Part shown: in pieces, positions 39,969 to 54,627 of the stretch
Layout of the letters: the number at the start of each line of letters is the position of its first letter
Numbering within the stretch: the first letter of the stretch is position 1
Source of the DNA: Sphingobium sp. B2D3C
GTDB lineage: Bacteria; Pseudomonadota; Alphaproteobacteria; Sphingomonadales; Sphingomonadaceae
Length of the DNA stretch: 64,000 bases
Direction of reading: 5' to 3'
Assembly: GCF_025961835.1 (NCBI RefSeq)
Contig: NZ_JAOQOK010000001.1
Location: 930,001-994,000, forward strand
Translations under genes and position numbers: made by a program
Notes under the pieces: model-generated
Told to the model about the DNA's origin: nothing
Database searches by the model: none
The model's input: the letters and a program-made list of their open reading frames with translations, nothing else

Positions 39969-40333
39969 GGTGTTTGCCCATCAGAGACGGATCGCTCCCC
40001 TCCGCGGGCGGCCCCTAAACCGCCGTTCGTGTCGAGCGAAGTCGAGACACGCTCTGAGGGCGGACGGGAGAAGTGCGATAATCTGGCCCATTCGCTGGCG
40101 GCCAAAGCTTCCTTCTTGGCGCGCGACCATTTTTTCACGATCAGTTCTGCTTGCAATGCTTCTTCGCGCGAGCCGAAGCTTTCCGACCAAATCAATGTCA
40201 CCGGACGGCGCGTGGCTGTAAACGCGCAGAAGCCGCCCGTCTGATGCTCGCCAATGCGACGCTCAAGGTCGTCGGTATGCCCCGTATAGTATCGGCTGTC
40301 GCGGCAGCGCAGAATGTACGTCCAGAAGGCCAT
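39965..40333 (-). CDS. Single-domain GIY-YIG nuclease with a repeat-encoded C-terminus
   Basis: This 122-residue protein has a GIY-YIG domain in residues 1-85: YIL at 6-8, YYTG at 15-18, the arginine in DLERRIGEH and a later glutamate-containing helix. The last 35 or so residues are not part of the domain. They include VSTSLDTNG, which is the translation of one copy of a 26-bp repeat (40025-40050). Two further copies lie just upstream of the gene. Such small proteins (UPF0213-like) are predicted structure-selective endonucleases of unknown role. Confidence 0.75.
   Translation of the reverse strand: MAFWTYILRCRDSRYYTGHTDDLERRIGEHQTGGFCAFTATRRPVTLIWSESFGSREEALQAELIVKKWSRAKKEALAASEWARLSHFSRPPSERVSTSLDTNGGLGAARGGERSVSDGQTP
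40025..40050 (+). repeat. 26-bp sphingomonad-type repeat, copy inside the GIY-YIG gene
   Basis: The unit begins GTTCGTGTCGAGCG and ends AAGTCGAGACAC. This copy lies within the 3' part of the GIY-YIG coding region and contributes VSTSLDTN to the protein. Confidence 0.85.
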
Positions 40334-40367
40334 CCAAAACCTCTATCCGTGGTGCCCAACTCTTCCC

Positions 40368-40437
40368 GTTCGTGTCGAGCGAAGTCGAGACACCTCAGCG
40401 CCGTGCCAGCCGTGTCTCGACTTCGCTCGACACGAAC
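40368..40437. repeat. Inverted pair of the 26-bp repeat upstream of the GIY-YIG gene
   Basis: Two exact copies of the unit at 40025 lie at 40368-40393 (plus orientation) and 40412-40437 (minus orientation), 18 bases apart. They form a 70-bp palindrome. The pair sits between the GIY-YIG start (40333) and the end of the YqeY-like gene (40489). No gene is present in this 155-base gap. Confidence 0.9.
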
Positions 40438-40488
40438 GGGGAGGGGAGTAATGTCAGAGAGAGCAGGTTGAAACTCCCGTCCCCCCAA

Positions 40489-40944
40489 TCAGCCCAGCGC
40501 CGCCTTCACCAGACCGCTGGCCTTGCTCATGTCCAGCACCGTCCCATGGCGGTCCTTGAGCACGGCCATCACCTTGCCCATGTCCTTCACCGACGACGCG
40601 CCGACTTCGGCCTTGATGGCCTCGATCGCGGCGCGGGTTTCGTCCTCGCTCATCTGCTTGGGCAGGAAGCCTTCGATCACCTCCAGTTCGGCCTGCTCCT
40701 GCGCGGCGAGCTCGGCGCGGCCGCCCTGTTCGTACATGGTGATCGATTCGCGGCGCTGCTTGACCATCTTCTGCAGCACATCGACGACAATCACGTCGTC
40801 ATCGGGCGTGCTGGCGGCGGTGCGCAGTTCGATGTCGCGGTCCTTCAGCTTGGCCAGGATCAGGCGCACAGCGGCCAGCCGGGCCTTGTCGCCGGCCTTC
40901 ATCGCCTCAATCTGGGCAGCCTTGATGCCGTCGCGAATCATCAC
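40489..40944 (-). CDS. GatB/YqeY domain-containing protein
   Basis: This 151-residue cytosolic protein of the YqeY family shares the tail domain of the GatB amidotransferase subunit. It starts MMIRDGIKAAQIEAMKAGDK and ends DMSKASGLVKAALG, both characteristic. The family is thought to bind tRNA, but the reaction, if any, is unknown. It is divergent from carA with 158 bases between starts. Confidence 0.86.
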   Translation of the reverse strand: MMIRDGIKAAQIEAMKAGDKARLAAVRLILAKLKDRDIELRTAASTPDDDVIVVDVLQKMVKQRRESITMYEQGGRAELAAQEQAELEVIEGFLPKQMSEDETRAAIEAIKAEVGASSVKDMGKVMAVLKDRHGTVLDMSKASGLVKAALG

Positions 40945-41102
40945 GTAATCTCCGAGTCACCGTGCGGGAAAGGATCAGATATAGCGGCGATGCGGAATTT
41001 TTAATAGATTGACCGTGCATGTGCGAACCCATAGTGAGCCGGCCGTTTAGCCGGGCGCTTGGGGCGCCTGCCAGAAAGCAAAAAGCGAAGGATCAGACAG
41101 CC

Positions 41103-42260
41103 ATGGCGAACGCCAAATACCCGACCGTGCCCAAAGGAGCGACGGGGGTATTGGTTCTAGCCGATGGCACCGTCGTCTTCGCGCGCGGCTTCGGTGCCGA
41201 GGGAGACGCGGTCGGCGAGCTGTGCTTCCACACAGCGATGACCGGCTATCAGGAGATCATGACTGACCCGAGCTTTGCCGGGCAGATCATCACCTTCACC
41301 TTCCCGCATATCGGCAATGTTGGCACCAATGCCGACGACGTCGAATGCCAGCAGCCCTGGGCGCTGGGGTGCATCGTGCGTGAGGATGTGACGGCGCCGT
41401 CTAACTTCCGCAATGTCCAGCCCTTCGATGCCTGGCTGAAGGCCAACGGCCGGATCGGTCTCGCCGGTGTTGATACGCGTGCCCTGACCCGCCTGATCCG
41501 CGAGAAGGGCGCGCCCAATGCGGTGATCGCCCATAATCCGCAAGGCCAGTTCGATCTCGCGGCGCTGCATGAGAAGGCGAAGGCCTGGCCCGGGCTGGAA
41601 GGCATGGACCTCGCTATCGAGGTGACCGGCGCAGAGCGGGAGTGGACCGGCGGCGCCTGGCGCCTCGGCTTTGGCTATGAGGCGATGGAAGCGGGCGAGC
41701 GGCCCCATGTCGTCGCCATGGATTTCGGCGCGAAAGACAATATCTTCCGCAACCTCGTTAAGGCCGGTGCGAAGGTCACGGTGCTTCCCGCCACGGCCTC
41801 CTACGATCAGATCAAGGCGCTCAACCCCGCCGGTGTGTTCCTCTCCAATGGTCCCGGCGATCCGGCGGCGACAGCGGACTATGCCGTGCCGGTGATCCGC
41901 AAGCTGCTCGACGAGAATGTGCCGATCTTCGGCATCTGCCTTGGTCATCAGCTGCTCGCGCTGGCCGCCGGTGCTAGGACGACCAAGATGCATCAGGGCC
42001 ATCGCGGCGCCAATCACCCGGTCAAGCGGTTGGAAGACGGCGTGGTGGAAATCACCTCGATGAACCACGGCTTTGCGGTTGATACCGCCACGCTGCCGGC
42101 CAATGTCGTCGAGACCCATGTGAGCCTGTTCGATGGCTCCAACTGCGGCATCGCCTTCACGGACAAGCCGGCCTTCGCCGTGCAATATCACCCCGAGGCC
42201 TCGCCGGGGCCGCAGGACAGCTTCTATCTGTTCCAGCGGTTCGTGGAGGGGCTGGCGTGA
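41103..42260 (+). CDS. carA: Carbamoyl phosphate synthase, small (glutaminase) subunit
   Basis: CarA hydrolyses glutamine and passes ammonia to CarB for carbamoyl phosphate, the precursor of arginine and pyrimidines. The 385-residue protein has the N-terminal CPSase domain (about 1-150) and a class I glutamine amidotransferase domain with the catalytic cysteine in FGICLGHQ and the His/Glu pair in QYHPEASPGPQD. I start at 41103, where GAAGG precedes the ATG; an upstream TTG-initiated extension is unlike the family. Its stop overlaps the GTG of a small ORF that links it to carB. Confidence 0.96.
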   Translation: MANAKYPTVPKGATGVLVLADGTVVFARGFGAEGDAVGELCFHTAMTGYQEIMTDPSFAGQIITFTFPHIGNVGTNADDVECQQPWALGCIVREDVTAPSNFRNVQPFDAWLKANGRIGLAGVDTRALTRLIREKGAPNAVIAHNPQGQFDLAALHEKAKAWPGLEGMDLAIEVTGAEREWTGGAWRLGFGYEAMEAGERPHVVAMDFGAKDNIFRNLVKAGAKVTVLPATASYDQIKALNPAGVFLSNGPGDPAATADYAVPVIRKLLDENVPIFGICLGHQLLALAAGARTTKMHQGHRGANHPVKRLEDGVVEITSMNHGFAVDTATLPANVVETHVSLFDGSNCGIAFTDKPAFAVQYHPEASPGPQDSFYLFQRFVEGLA

Positions 42261-42525
42261 TTGCACTCGCGCTCCTTGCGGCGGGCGCGGCAGGCGATCA
42301 GGGCCAGTTGCAGCGTCAGCTCGATTATATGGTTGCCACCTGCCGCGCCGACCAGGTCGTCCGGCTGGTGGCTCACGGCACGGATCGGGTGAGCTTTGAC
42401 ATGCTGCGACGCGAGGCCCTGCCATCGGTCAGCGAGACCAATGCCCTTCAATGCGCGCTCGACAAGGTGCGATCGCGCAAGGATCTTCAAATCGGTTCCA
42501 CCGGGAACGAGGCTCGGAACAAATA

Positions 42526-42526
<1 letters not shown>
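42257..42526 (+). CDS. Small protein encoded between carA and carB
   Basis: This 89-residue ORF starts with GTG inside the carA stop region (GTGA overlap) and its TAA overlaps the carB ATG (TAATG), so it is translationally linked on both sides. The N-terminus ([13 protein letters not shown]) is a short hydrophobic stretch without a basic residue, so export is possible but not convincing. Two cysteines (C29, C66) are visible. I recognise no domain. The tight packing argues that it is translated. Confidence 0.6.
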
Positions 42527-45864
<3,338 letters not shown>

Positions 45865-45957
45865 TCTTCCAGAACACAAGAAATCAGTTGCGGGCCGACC
45901 GGATCCCCGGCGGACTAGGGAGTTCGCGCATTGTTGCGCTGGAAATAGGGAGTCGAG

Positions 45958-46434
45958 ATGGCGACCGTTGAGAAGATGCCGATGCTGCAAGTCGGTTATG
46001 ACAAGCTGACCGACCAGCTCCGCGCGCTCAAGGCCGAGCGTCCCAAGATCGTGGATGCGATCGAGGAGGCACGCGCCCATGGCGATCTTTCGGAAAACGC
46101 CGAATATCATGCCGCAAAAGAGCGTCAGGGCCAGGTCGAGGCGACCATTGCCGATCTGGAAGACAAGCTCTCGCGCGCGCAGGTTATCGATCCCACCACG
46201 CTGTCGGGCGACAAGATCATCTTCGGCGCCACGGTCACCTTGCTGGACGAGGATGACAAGCCGGTGCGCTACCAGATCGTCGGTCAGGCCGAGGCGGACG
46301 CGAAGCTGGGCATGATCAGCTACAACAGCCCCCTTGGTCGCGCCCTCATCGGCCGTCAGGTCGGCGAGGATGTCGAGGTGACGGTACCGTCCGGCGACAA
46401 GTTCTATCTGGTCAACAAGATCGAATTCATCTGA
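45958..46434 (+). CDS. greA: Transcription elongation factor GreA
   Basis: GreA stimulates transcript cleavage by backtracked RNA polymerase. The 158-residue length is standard. The N-terminal coiled coil (about 10-75) contains [18 protein letters not shown], whose acidic tip enters the secondary channel. The C-terminal FKBP-like domain ends [16 protein letters not shown] lies just upstream of the start. It follows carB by 93 bases on the same strand. Confidence 0.95.
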   Translation: MATVEKMPMLQVGYDKLTDQLRALKAERPKIVDAIEEARAHGDLSENAEYHAAKERQGQVEATIADLEDKLSRAQVIDPTTLSGDKIIFGATVTLLDEDDKPVRYQIVGQAEADAKLGMISYNSPLGRALIGRQVGEDVEVTVPSGDKFYLVNKIEFI

Positions 46435-46524
46435 TCCGCAGCCGCGCCATGATTATGTCTTTTCTGGTTGCCGCACGGGCAGCGTTCACGCTGTCGGTTC
46501 GCGCCGCAGCCGGCTGACATCGCG

Positions 46525-47193
46525 ATGCAGCTTCCCAAAGGTCCGGCGACCAACATTCTCGCGGCGATCATCGTCATCGTCTTCCTGCCGTTGTATCTCA
46601 CCGGGGAGATGGGGCGCGCGGCGCTGATTGCCGGGTTCATTTCAGAGCGCGTCACGTTGCTCTCGTCGTCCGAAGCGCTGACCTTCAACGTGCCGTGGCT
46701 GCCGCTGTGGATCACGCCGCTCACCGCCACGCTGCTGCATGGAGGATGGATGCATCTGGCCTTCAATGTGCTGATGCTGATCTTCTGCGGCCGCTTCGTT
46801 GAAAATCTGCTCGGTCCAGGCCGGCTCGTGGTGATCTACGTCGTTGGCGCCTATGCCGCAGCGCTCGGGCAGTGGCTTTCGAGCTTCTTTTATGCGCAAG
46901 GGGAGGGCTGGGTGCCGATGATCGGCGCAAGCGGCGCGATTTCCGCCGTGCTCGGAACCTATGCGTTCATCTACAGCCAGCGCGGTGTGAAGGCGATTGG
47001 GCCTGTGCCGGCCTATATCGTGCGCATGGTCTGGCTTGGCGCGGCGTGGACCATCCTGCAATTGCTGATAGCCCTAGCCGGCGGGTTCGACAGTTTCTTC
47101 GGCGGGATCGCCGTGGGCGCCCATATCGGCGGTTTCATCGCCGGTCTGCTGCTCGCGCGCCCGTTGCTGGCCCGGCGGTTCCGGGCGTCCTGA
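46525..47193 (+). CDS. Rhomboid family intramembrane serine protease
   Basis: This 222-residue polytopic membrane protein has the rhomboid catalytic dyad S136 (IGASGA) and H200 (GAHIGGF), with N81 after HLAF in transmembrane helix 2. About six membrane spans are visible. Rhomboids cleave transmembrane substrates inside the inner membrane. I start at 46525 (MQLPKGPATN) because the hydrophobic first helix follows directly. A TTG at 46468 would add 19 polar residues. The substrate is unknown. Confidence 0.85.
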   Translation: MQLPKGPATNILAAIIVIVFLPLYLTGEMGRAALIAGFISERVTLLSSSEALTFNVPWLPLWITPLTATLLHGGWMHLAFNVLMLIFCGRFVENLLGPGRLVVIYVVGAYAAALGQWLSSFFYAQGEGWVPMIGASGAISAVLGTYAFIYSQRGVKAIGPVPAYIVRMVWLGAAWTILQLLIALAGGFDSFFGGIAVGAHIGGFIAGLLLARPLLARRFRAS

Positions 47194-47240
47194 CGGGCGC
47201 GTGCGAACGTTAATCTAGCACCGTCGCCCGAACCAGTCCG

Positions 47241-47477
47241 TCAGTGAGCGTGATCCTCGGCATCATCCGCGCTCGGATCGAGCAGGCGATGGAGATGGAC
47301 GATCACATAGCGCATTTCCGCGTCATCCACGGTCCGCTGCGCCGCGCCGCGCCACGCCGCTTCGGCACTGGCATAGTTCGGGAAGATGCCGACGATGTCG
47401 ATGGCGTTCAGATCTTCGAATTCGAGTTTCTGCGGGTCTTTGACGCGACCGCCCATTACGAGGTGCATGAGGCTCAA
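47241..47477 (-). CDS. DUF4170 domain-containing small protein
   Basis: This 78-residue soluble protein starts MSLMHLVMGGRVKDP, like members of the DUF4170 family found in alphaproteobacteria. No catalytic motif or membrane span is visible. Its function is unknown. It is convergent with the rhomboid gene and lies downstream of the YqjD-like cluster on the same strand. Confidence 0.7.
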   Translation of the reverse strand: MSLMHLVMGGRVKDPQKLEFEDLNAIDIVGIFPNYASAEAAWRGAAQRTVDDAEMRYVIVHLHRLLDPSADDAEDHAH

Positions 47478-47581
47478 GAAAGTGCTCCGGATTTATGCCC
47501 GGCAAGAGGCGCCTGGGCGTTGTCGATTTGCTAGCAGCCTCGGCCGGTTCTGCCAAGAATGGCGATACTGGCCTTGCGATC

Positions 47582-48028
47582 CTAGGCGTCCGATTTCTTG
47601 TCCGAACGCGGCTTCTTGATGCGCTTGCCGATCAGGCGGGCGGCTTCGACCGCCGCCGTTTGAAGCGCGGCCTTTTCCGTCTTTGCAAGATTGGCGAACA
47701 TGGTCTGCGCCGCTTGGCGAGCCCCGGAGTTTCGCACCGCCTGCTGCGCCGCCCGTCCGGCCTTGCCCGCAGCTGATCCGATGGCGAGCTTGGGCAGGAA
47801 AATGGCGATGACGGCCCCGGCTGCGGCCGCCGCCGCCACTGCCGCGATGGGATGCTCCTGAAACATCCGGTTGGTTTCATTGGCCGCGCGATAGGCCTTT
47901 TCGCGCGTGTCAGCGACCACGTCCTCGCCCCGCTCGCGCACCGTGGCAAGCGTGCTCCCGACCTTGTCCTTCACCTGATCAAGCGTAGAAGCCGTTGAGC
48001 GGCCTTTCTTCGTCTTCGGGGCGGTCAT
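47582..48028 (-). CDS. DUF883-like membrane-anchored protein
   Basis: This 148-residue protein is lysine- and alanine-rich, with an N-terminal helical region (about 10-50), the segment FQEHPIAAVAAAAAAG and one membrane span at about 60-78, then a basic C-terminus (RIKKPRSDKKSDA). This resembles the DUF883/YqjD/ElaB organisation of a tail or internal anchor, though the position of the span is unusual. It is the last gene of a four-gene set that starts at 49295. A role in envelope or ribosome association is possible but not proven. Confidence 0.62.
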   Translation of the reverse strand: MTAPKTKKGRSTASTLDQVKDKVGSTLATVRERGEDVVADTREKAYRAANETNRMFQEHPIAAVAAAAAAGAVIAIFLPKLAIGSAAGKAGRAAQQAVRNSGARQAAQTMFANLAKTEKAALQTAAVEAARLIGKRIKKPRSDKKSDA

Positions 48029-48035
48029 CGTCTGA

Positions 48036-48377
48036 TCAACTGTCCTCTTTCTGGCTCCACAGAGCGCGATTCAACCAGACGAGCCAAGCACCACGCATCA
48101 CGTAGAGCAAGATGAATCGCACAGGGCGCCAGAAGAGAAGGCCGACCGCACCGGTCGCGCCCAGCGTCGTCAGGACGGGATGGCGACGCAGCGTTCCGCG
48201 CGCGGCCTGTTTGGCCTGCGAAACTTTCTGCTGAACCGCCTCCACGGCGTCGTCCTTCAAGTGCGCCGGGCTCAACCGCTCGCGAACCCCGTCCAGTGCA
48301 CAGCGGAAGCGCTCTCTTGCGCCATCCGCGCGCTGGCGGGCCTCGGCCAGTTCGAGGGGGGAGGGCGCGCTGCTCAT
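48036..48377 (-). CDS. YqjK-like small membrane-associated protein
   Basis: This 113-residue protein starts MSSAPSPLELAEARQRADGA, has a helical charged N-terminal half and one hydrophobic stretch at about 74-100, ending RALWSQKEDS. I start it at 48377 because the ATG overlaps the stop of the holin-family gene (ATGA). Its place after a DUF883-like and a YqjE-like gene parallels yqjD-yqjE-yqjK of E. coli, but the sequence match to YqjK is not clear by eye. Eight bases separate it from the next gene. Confidence 0.62.
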   Translation of the reverse strand: MSSAPSPLELAEARQRADGARERFRCALDGVRERLSPAHLKDDAVEAVQQKVSQAKQAARGTLRRHPVLTTLGATGAVGLLFWRPVRFILLYVMRGAWLVWLNRALWSQKEDS

Positions 48378-48763
48378 GGCCGGTCTGCCTTGCTGAGGGG
48401 GGAGAGGGCCCGCTTGACCATCAGGCCGCAAAGTAAAGCGAGCAGCAGGAGGCCTCCCGCTACGATCAGAGCCGCGCCAAGCCAACCGACAGAAGGCGCG
48501 AGCGCGATCACGGCTGCCGCGACCAGCGTAACAAGCGCCAGGCTGACGAACAAAAAGGCGAGGACGCCGAACAGCGCCGCGCGTCGGGCCGCAGCGGCAA
48601 TCAATGCCGCTTTGAGCTTCGCCCACGTCAGTTCCGCCTCGGCGAGTTCGCGGCCCGATGCAATCAGTCGCGAAAAGCTCTCGCCAATGGTCTCCTTTTC
48701 AAGCGCGTCTTCAGGGTTCGGCGGGGTGCCCGCCGCAGTGTGCATGGTGTCGGGATCACTCAT
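48374..48763 (-). CDS. Phage holin family protein (YqjE/DUF1469-like)
   Basis: This 129-residue protein has a cytosolic N-terminus of about 50 residues and two membrane spans at about 62-85 and 92-112, the pattern of the Phage_holin_3_6/YqjE family. Despite the family name it is a chromosomal envelope protein found beside YqjD-like genes, and there is no prophage here. It overlaps the next gene by ATGA and starts 28 bases after the DUF883-like gene. Confidence 0.78.
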   Translation of the reverse strand: MSDPDTMHTAAGTPPNPEDALEKETIGESFSRLIASGRELAEAELTWAKLKAALIAAAARRAALFGVLAFLFVSLALVTLVAAAVIALAPSVGWLGAALIVAGGLLLLALLCGLMVKRALSPLSKADRP

Positions 48764-48791
48764 CGATCAATGCCGGCCGGTCCTTCCAGCC

Positions 48792-49295
48792 TCAGCTGTC
48801 ACTCGACGAGCCCCGCATCATGCGCATGAGCACAAAGCCAACCACAGCCGCCGCACCGATCGCCACCGCAGGGCTTTTGCGCACGAAGTTGCGTGCTTCC
48901 TCGGTCAGTTGGTCGATATCCTTGGCGTCCAGCGAGTCCGCCGCGCCGGCGACGGTTTCCGCAGCCTTGCGGGCATAATCGCCATATTGCGGGCCGAGCT
49001 TGGAATCGACGGTCTCGGCGGTCTCGGCGATCAGCTTCGAGAGGCCATGAAGGGCATCGCCCGTCGTGTTCTTGGCCGTCGTGGCGGCACCGCGTGCGGT
49101 GGCCTTAGCCTGCTCGGCAAATTCGCCGGCCTGCTCGCGCCAGTCGGTGCTCGATCCGGTCTCCGCGCCCCGCGCCTCTGCTGCCGTGGACAGCGCAGCC
49201 GACTTCGCGCTCGTGGCATCCGATGCAGCTTTGCGCGCCGACGTCGCCTTCGACGTGCTCTTGCGGGTCGTTCCAGTGCTATTGGTCTCGGCCAT
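48792..49295 (-). CDS. DUF883 family protein (YqjD/ElaB-like)
   Basis: This 167-residue protein begins with a Ser/Thr/Ala-rich basic region (MAETNSTGTTRKSTSK), continues with amphipathic helices containing DWREQAGEFAEQAKA, and ends with a membrane anchor after FVRKSPAVAIGAAAVVGFVL, the C-terminal signature of DUF883. In E. coli the related YqjD anchors to the inner membrane and binds ribosomes in stationary phase. It is the first gene of the four-gene set 49295-47582. The start at 49295 has a purine-rich GAGGAACC upstream. Confidence 0.75.
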   Translation of the reverse strand: MAETNSTGTTRKSTSKATSARKAASDATSAKSAALSTAAEARGAETGSSTDWREQAGEFAEQAKATARGAATTAKNTTGDALHGLSKLIAETAETVDSKLGPQYGDYARKAAETVAGAADSLDAKDIDQLTEEARNFVRKSPAVAIGAAAVVGFVLMRMMRGSSSDS

Positions 49296-49450
49296 GGCGG
49301 GTTCCTCTTTTGATACAGAACAGGCTTGCCTGTTATAGCAAGGCTCGCCCTCTTTAACAGACCTGCGGCGGCAAATGTTCCCGCCATTGCACAGAAACAG
49401 CAAGATAAGCCGAGCCGCCCGCCATTGCCATGAGGGAGTGCGCTCGCTAA

Positions 49451-50767
<1,317 letters not shown>

Positions 50768-50909
50768 GGCGTTTTTAACGGTCCGGGTGGAGGCGATCGA
50801 TCCGTTGCGCATCCCCCGGGCCGACGGCTTGTCTACAAAGTTAATGCAATTTGTCGCATTCGTTCATTTTGGGCTTGCATTGCGACGGTCGGCGTGATTC
50901 CAAGGGCCC

Positions 50910-51221
50910 ATGGCGCATCTGGCAAAATTGAGGTTTCTTCTTGGTTCGGCGTTTACGCCGGCTATTGCCATTTTCCTGCTCCTGCTCTTCATCGGCTATG
51001 CCATCATTGGCCCGAATGGCATTCTCGCATGGTCCGATTACAGCCGGCAGCTCAAGCAGAGGCAGGCCGAGTTGTCGGCGCTGCACAAGCAGAAGGCCGC
51101 ACTGGAGAATCGAGTGAAGCTGCTCGATCCGCGCCATGCTGATCCGGATATGGTCGACGAGCTGGTCCGCAAGCAACTCGGCGTCACGCACCCCGATGAA
51201 GTCGTCGTTCCGATGAAATGA
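50910..51221 (+). CDS. ftsB: Septum formation initiator (FtsB/DivIC family)
   Basis: This 103-residue bitopic protein has one membrane span at about 14-35 followed by a coiled coil (about 45-70, LKQRQAELSALHKQKAALEN) and a short C-terminal periplasmic region. This is the FtsB/DivIC architecture; FtsB joins FtsL and FtsQ in the divisome. Synteny with eno upstream and pdhA downstream is the usual alphaproteobacterial arrangement. The symbol is assigned by architecture and synteny. Confidence 0.83.
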   Translation: MAHLAKLRFLLGSAFTPAIAIFLLLLFIGYAIIGPNGILAWSDYSRQLKQRQAELSALHKQKAALENRVKLLDPRHADPDMVDELVRKQLGVTHPDEVVVPMK

Positions 51222-51340
51222 ACATGAGCGCGGTCGACTAACCAGATTTCGCCACCCATTTAACCTATCTGGACATTGCGCTCCTGCCGGTGCCGTGCCT
51301 ATAGCTGGCTGTAACAGCCACGCGAGAAGGACCTGAAACA

Positions 51341-52413
51341 TTGGCGAAGCCAGCTTCCAGACGCGCGCAAAATGCCCCTGCATCCACTGCCACGGCGCCG
51401 TCTGCGGACCATAACCGGGAGCGCCCCGGTGAGCCCAATCCCTATGACGCGAGCCAGGAAGAGCTGCTCGAATTCTACCGTCAGATGCTGCTCATCCGCC
51501 GCTTCGAGGAACGGGCCGGGCAGCTTTACGGTCTCGGCCTGATCGGCGGCTTCTGCCACCTCTATATCGGTCAGGAAGCGGTTGCGGTCGGCATCCAGTC
51601 GGCGTTGACGCCCGGCAAGGACAGCGTGATCACCGGTTATCGCGATCATGGCCACATGCTCGCTTATGGCATCGATCCCAAGATCATCATGGCCGAGCTG
51701 ACGGGCCGGGAGGCCGGCATTTCGCGCGGCAAGGGCGGCTCGATGCACATGTTCAGCGTCGAGCATAAGTTCTTCGGCGGCCATGGCATCGTCGGCGCGC
51801 AGGTCAGCCTCGGCACCGGTCTGGCGTTCGGTCACAAATATAACGAGGATGGCGGCGTGTGCGTCGCGTACTTCGGCGACGGCGCGGCCAATCAGGGCCA
51901 GGTCTATGAGAGCTTCAACATGGCCGAGCTGTGGAAGCTCCCGATCATCTATGTGATCGAGAACAACCAATATGCCATGGGCACCTCCGTGGCGCGCTCC
52001 TCGGCCGAGGATCAGCTCTATCGTCGCGGCGAGAGCTTCCGCATTCCGGGCATCCAGGTCGATGGCATGGACGTGCTGGCCGTGCGCGGCGCGACCGAGG
52101 CGGCGCTGGAATATGTCCGCTCCGGCAAGGGGCCGATCCTGCTGGAAATGAAGACCTATCGCTATCGCGGTCACTCGATGTCCGATCCGGCGAAATATCG
52201 CTCGCGCGACGAAGTGCAGCACATGCGCGACACGTCCGACCCGATCGAGGGCCTCAAGAAGATTCTCGCCGATGCCGGCGTGAAGGAAGAGGATTTGAAG
52301 GCCATCGATACGAAGATCCGCAAGGATGTGAGCGAGGCGGCGGACTTCGCGGAAACCTCGCCCGAGCCTGAAATGGCCGAACTTTATACCGATGTGCTGG
52401 TGGAGCAGTATTG

Positions 52414-52414
<1 letters not shown>
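51341..52414 (+). CDS. pdhA: Pyruvate dehydrogenase E1 component, alpha subunit
   Basis: PdhA with PdhB forms the thiamine-diphosphate-dependent E1 that decarboxylates pyruvate. The 357-residue protein has the TPP motif GDGAANQGQ near residue 185 through to the closing VIENNQ, and the [15 protein letters not shown] and [11 protein letters not shown] phosphorylation-loop-like sequences of the E1 alpha family. The start codon is TTG, with GAAGG ten bases upstream. The first 40 residues are a low-complexity polar extension. Its stop overlaps the pdhB ATG (TGATG). Confidence 0.95.
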
Positions 52415-53808
<1,394 letters not shown>

Positions 53809-53816
53809 GATAGAGT

Positions 53817-53838
53817 GGGGCGCTTATATGGGCGCCCC
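53817..53838 (+). terminator. Hairpin after pdhB, probable terminator
   Basis: A 7-bp stem GGGGCGC (53817-53823) with GCGCCCC (53832-53838) starts nine bases after the pdhB stop. The T run is weak (GACCTTTG). A second hairpin, GCTCCTG-CCTTCG-CAGGAGC (53877-53896), follows 38 bases later, so the pair probably ends the transcript. Confidence 0.5.
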
Positions 53839-53929
53839 GCGACCTTTGATGGCGCGAGAGGTCTTGGCTGCCCTGGGCTCCTGCCTTCGCAGGAGCACAA
53901 GCCTTTGTCCCTCCATTCTCTGTCTTAAC

Positions 53930-54448
53930 TCAGGGAAGGCGCGCGGCGCGTCCCGGATTTTCGGCGCCGGCGCGACGGCCCGGCAATTGCTCGTTGAAGA
54001 TCTTGCGGCTGACGAACTTCCAGGCGCCATCCACCTTGCGCATCCTGTCCTCATAATGGCCGTAGCTGCCGATATGCGGGGTGTGCCCGGTGCCGTTATT
54101 GGCTACCTCGAACCAGTAGATCACGCCCTTGGCCGTATCGCCATGCACATAGATGGCCTGATTGGTGATGAAGTGGCGCAGGGTGACAGGCTGGCCTGAG
54201 CCATCGTCGCCATAATATTGCTTGATGGCTTGCTTGTAGACGCCGATTTCCTTGTAGATTTCCTCCGGCCCGACGGCGGTGCCGCCTGCCCATTCCAGCA
54301 CGCCTTCGGGCGCGAACAGGGCGGCGTAGCTTTCGGCATCGCCCCAATCGAGCGCCATGAGATACTCGGCTTCGAGCTGCATGATCGCGGCGCGATCGGC
54401 GGCATAATCCTCCTGCGCCGCTGTCGGGCGTCCGGTTTCGTTCGGCAT
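53930..54448 (-). CDS. NTF2/SnoaL-like family protein
   Basis: This 172-residue protein has the NTF2-like/SnoaL cone fold pattern: an N-terminal helix IMQLEAEYLMALDWGDAESYAALF, the strand-rich centre and a final GAWKFVSRKIFNEQL. Members include dehydratases, isomerases and ring-hydroxylating dioxygenase beta-like proteins that act on hydrophobic or aromatic substrates. A tryptophan and several histidines line the likely pocket. It is the first gene of the catabolic region and is divergent from the MFS gene, with a 179-base gap that should hold promoters. The reaction is unknown. Confidence 0.72.
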   Translation of the reverse strand: MPNETGRPTAAQEDYAADRAAIMQLEAEYLMALDWGDAESYAALFAPEGVLEWAGGTAVGPEEIYKEIGVYKQAIKQYYGDDGSGQPVTLRHFITNQAIYVHGDTAKGVIYWFEVANNGTGHTPHIGSYGHYEDRMRKVDGAWKFVSRKIFNEQLPGRRAGAENPGRAARLP

Positions 54449-54627
54449 AATGATGTCCTCTCCTCTGCCTGCGCCATGGCGCAGGCTCGCAAGAGGTTAG
54501 ACGAGGAGCCTCGCATGCGCAATTAAAGCTGGACAGAATCAATCTCAGCGGTTGAAACTGGCAGGATAACGAGCCGCAGGAAATGGAACCGGTGCGGCGC
54601 CAGGGCGAGCAGAGAGGAATTCACGAC

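Noticed and set aside
48374..48763. Prophage remnant suggested by a holin-family protein
   Set aside because: The protein is of the chromosomal YqjE type, its neighbours are DUF883-like proteins, and no lysis, capsid or integrase gene is nearby.
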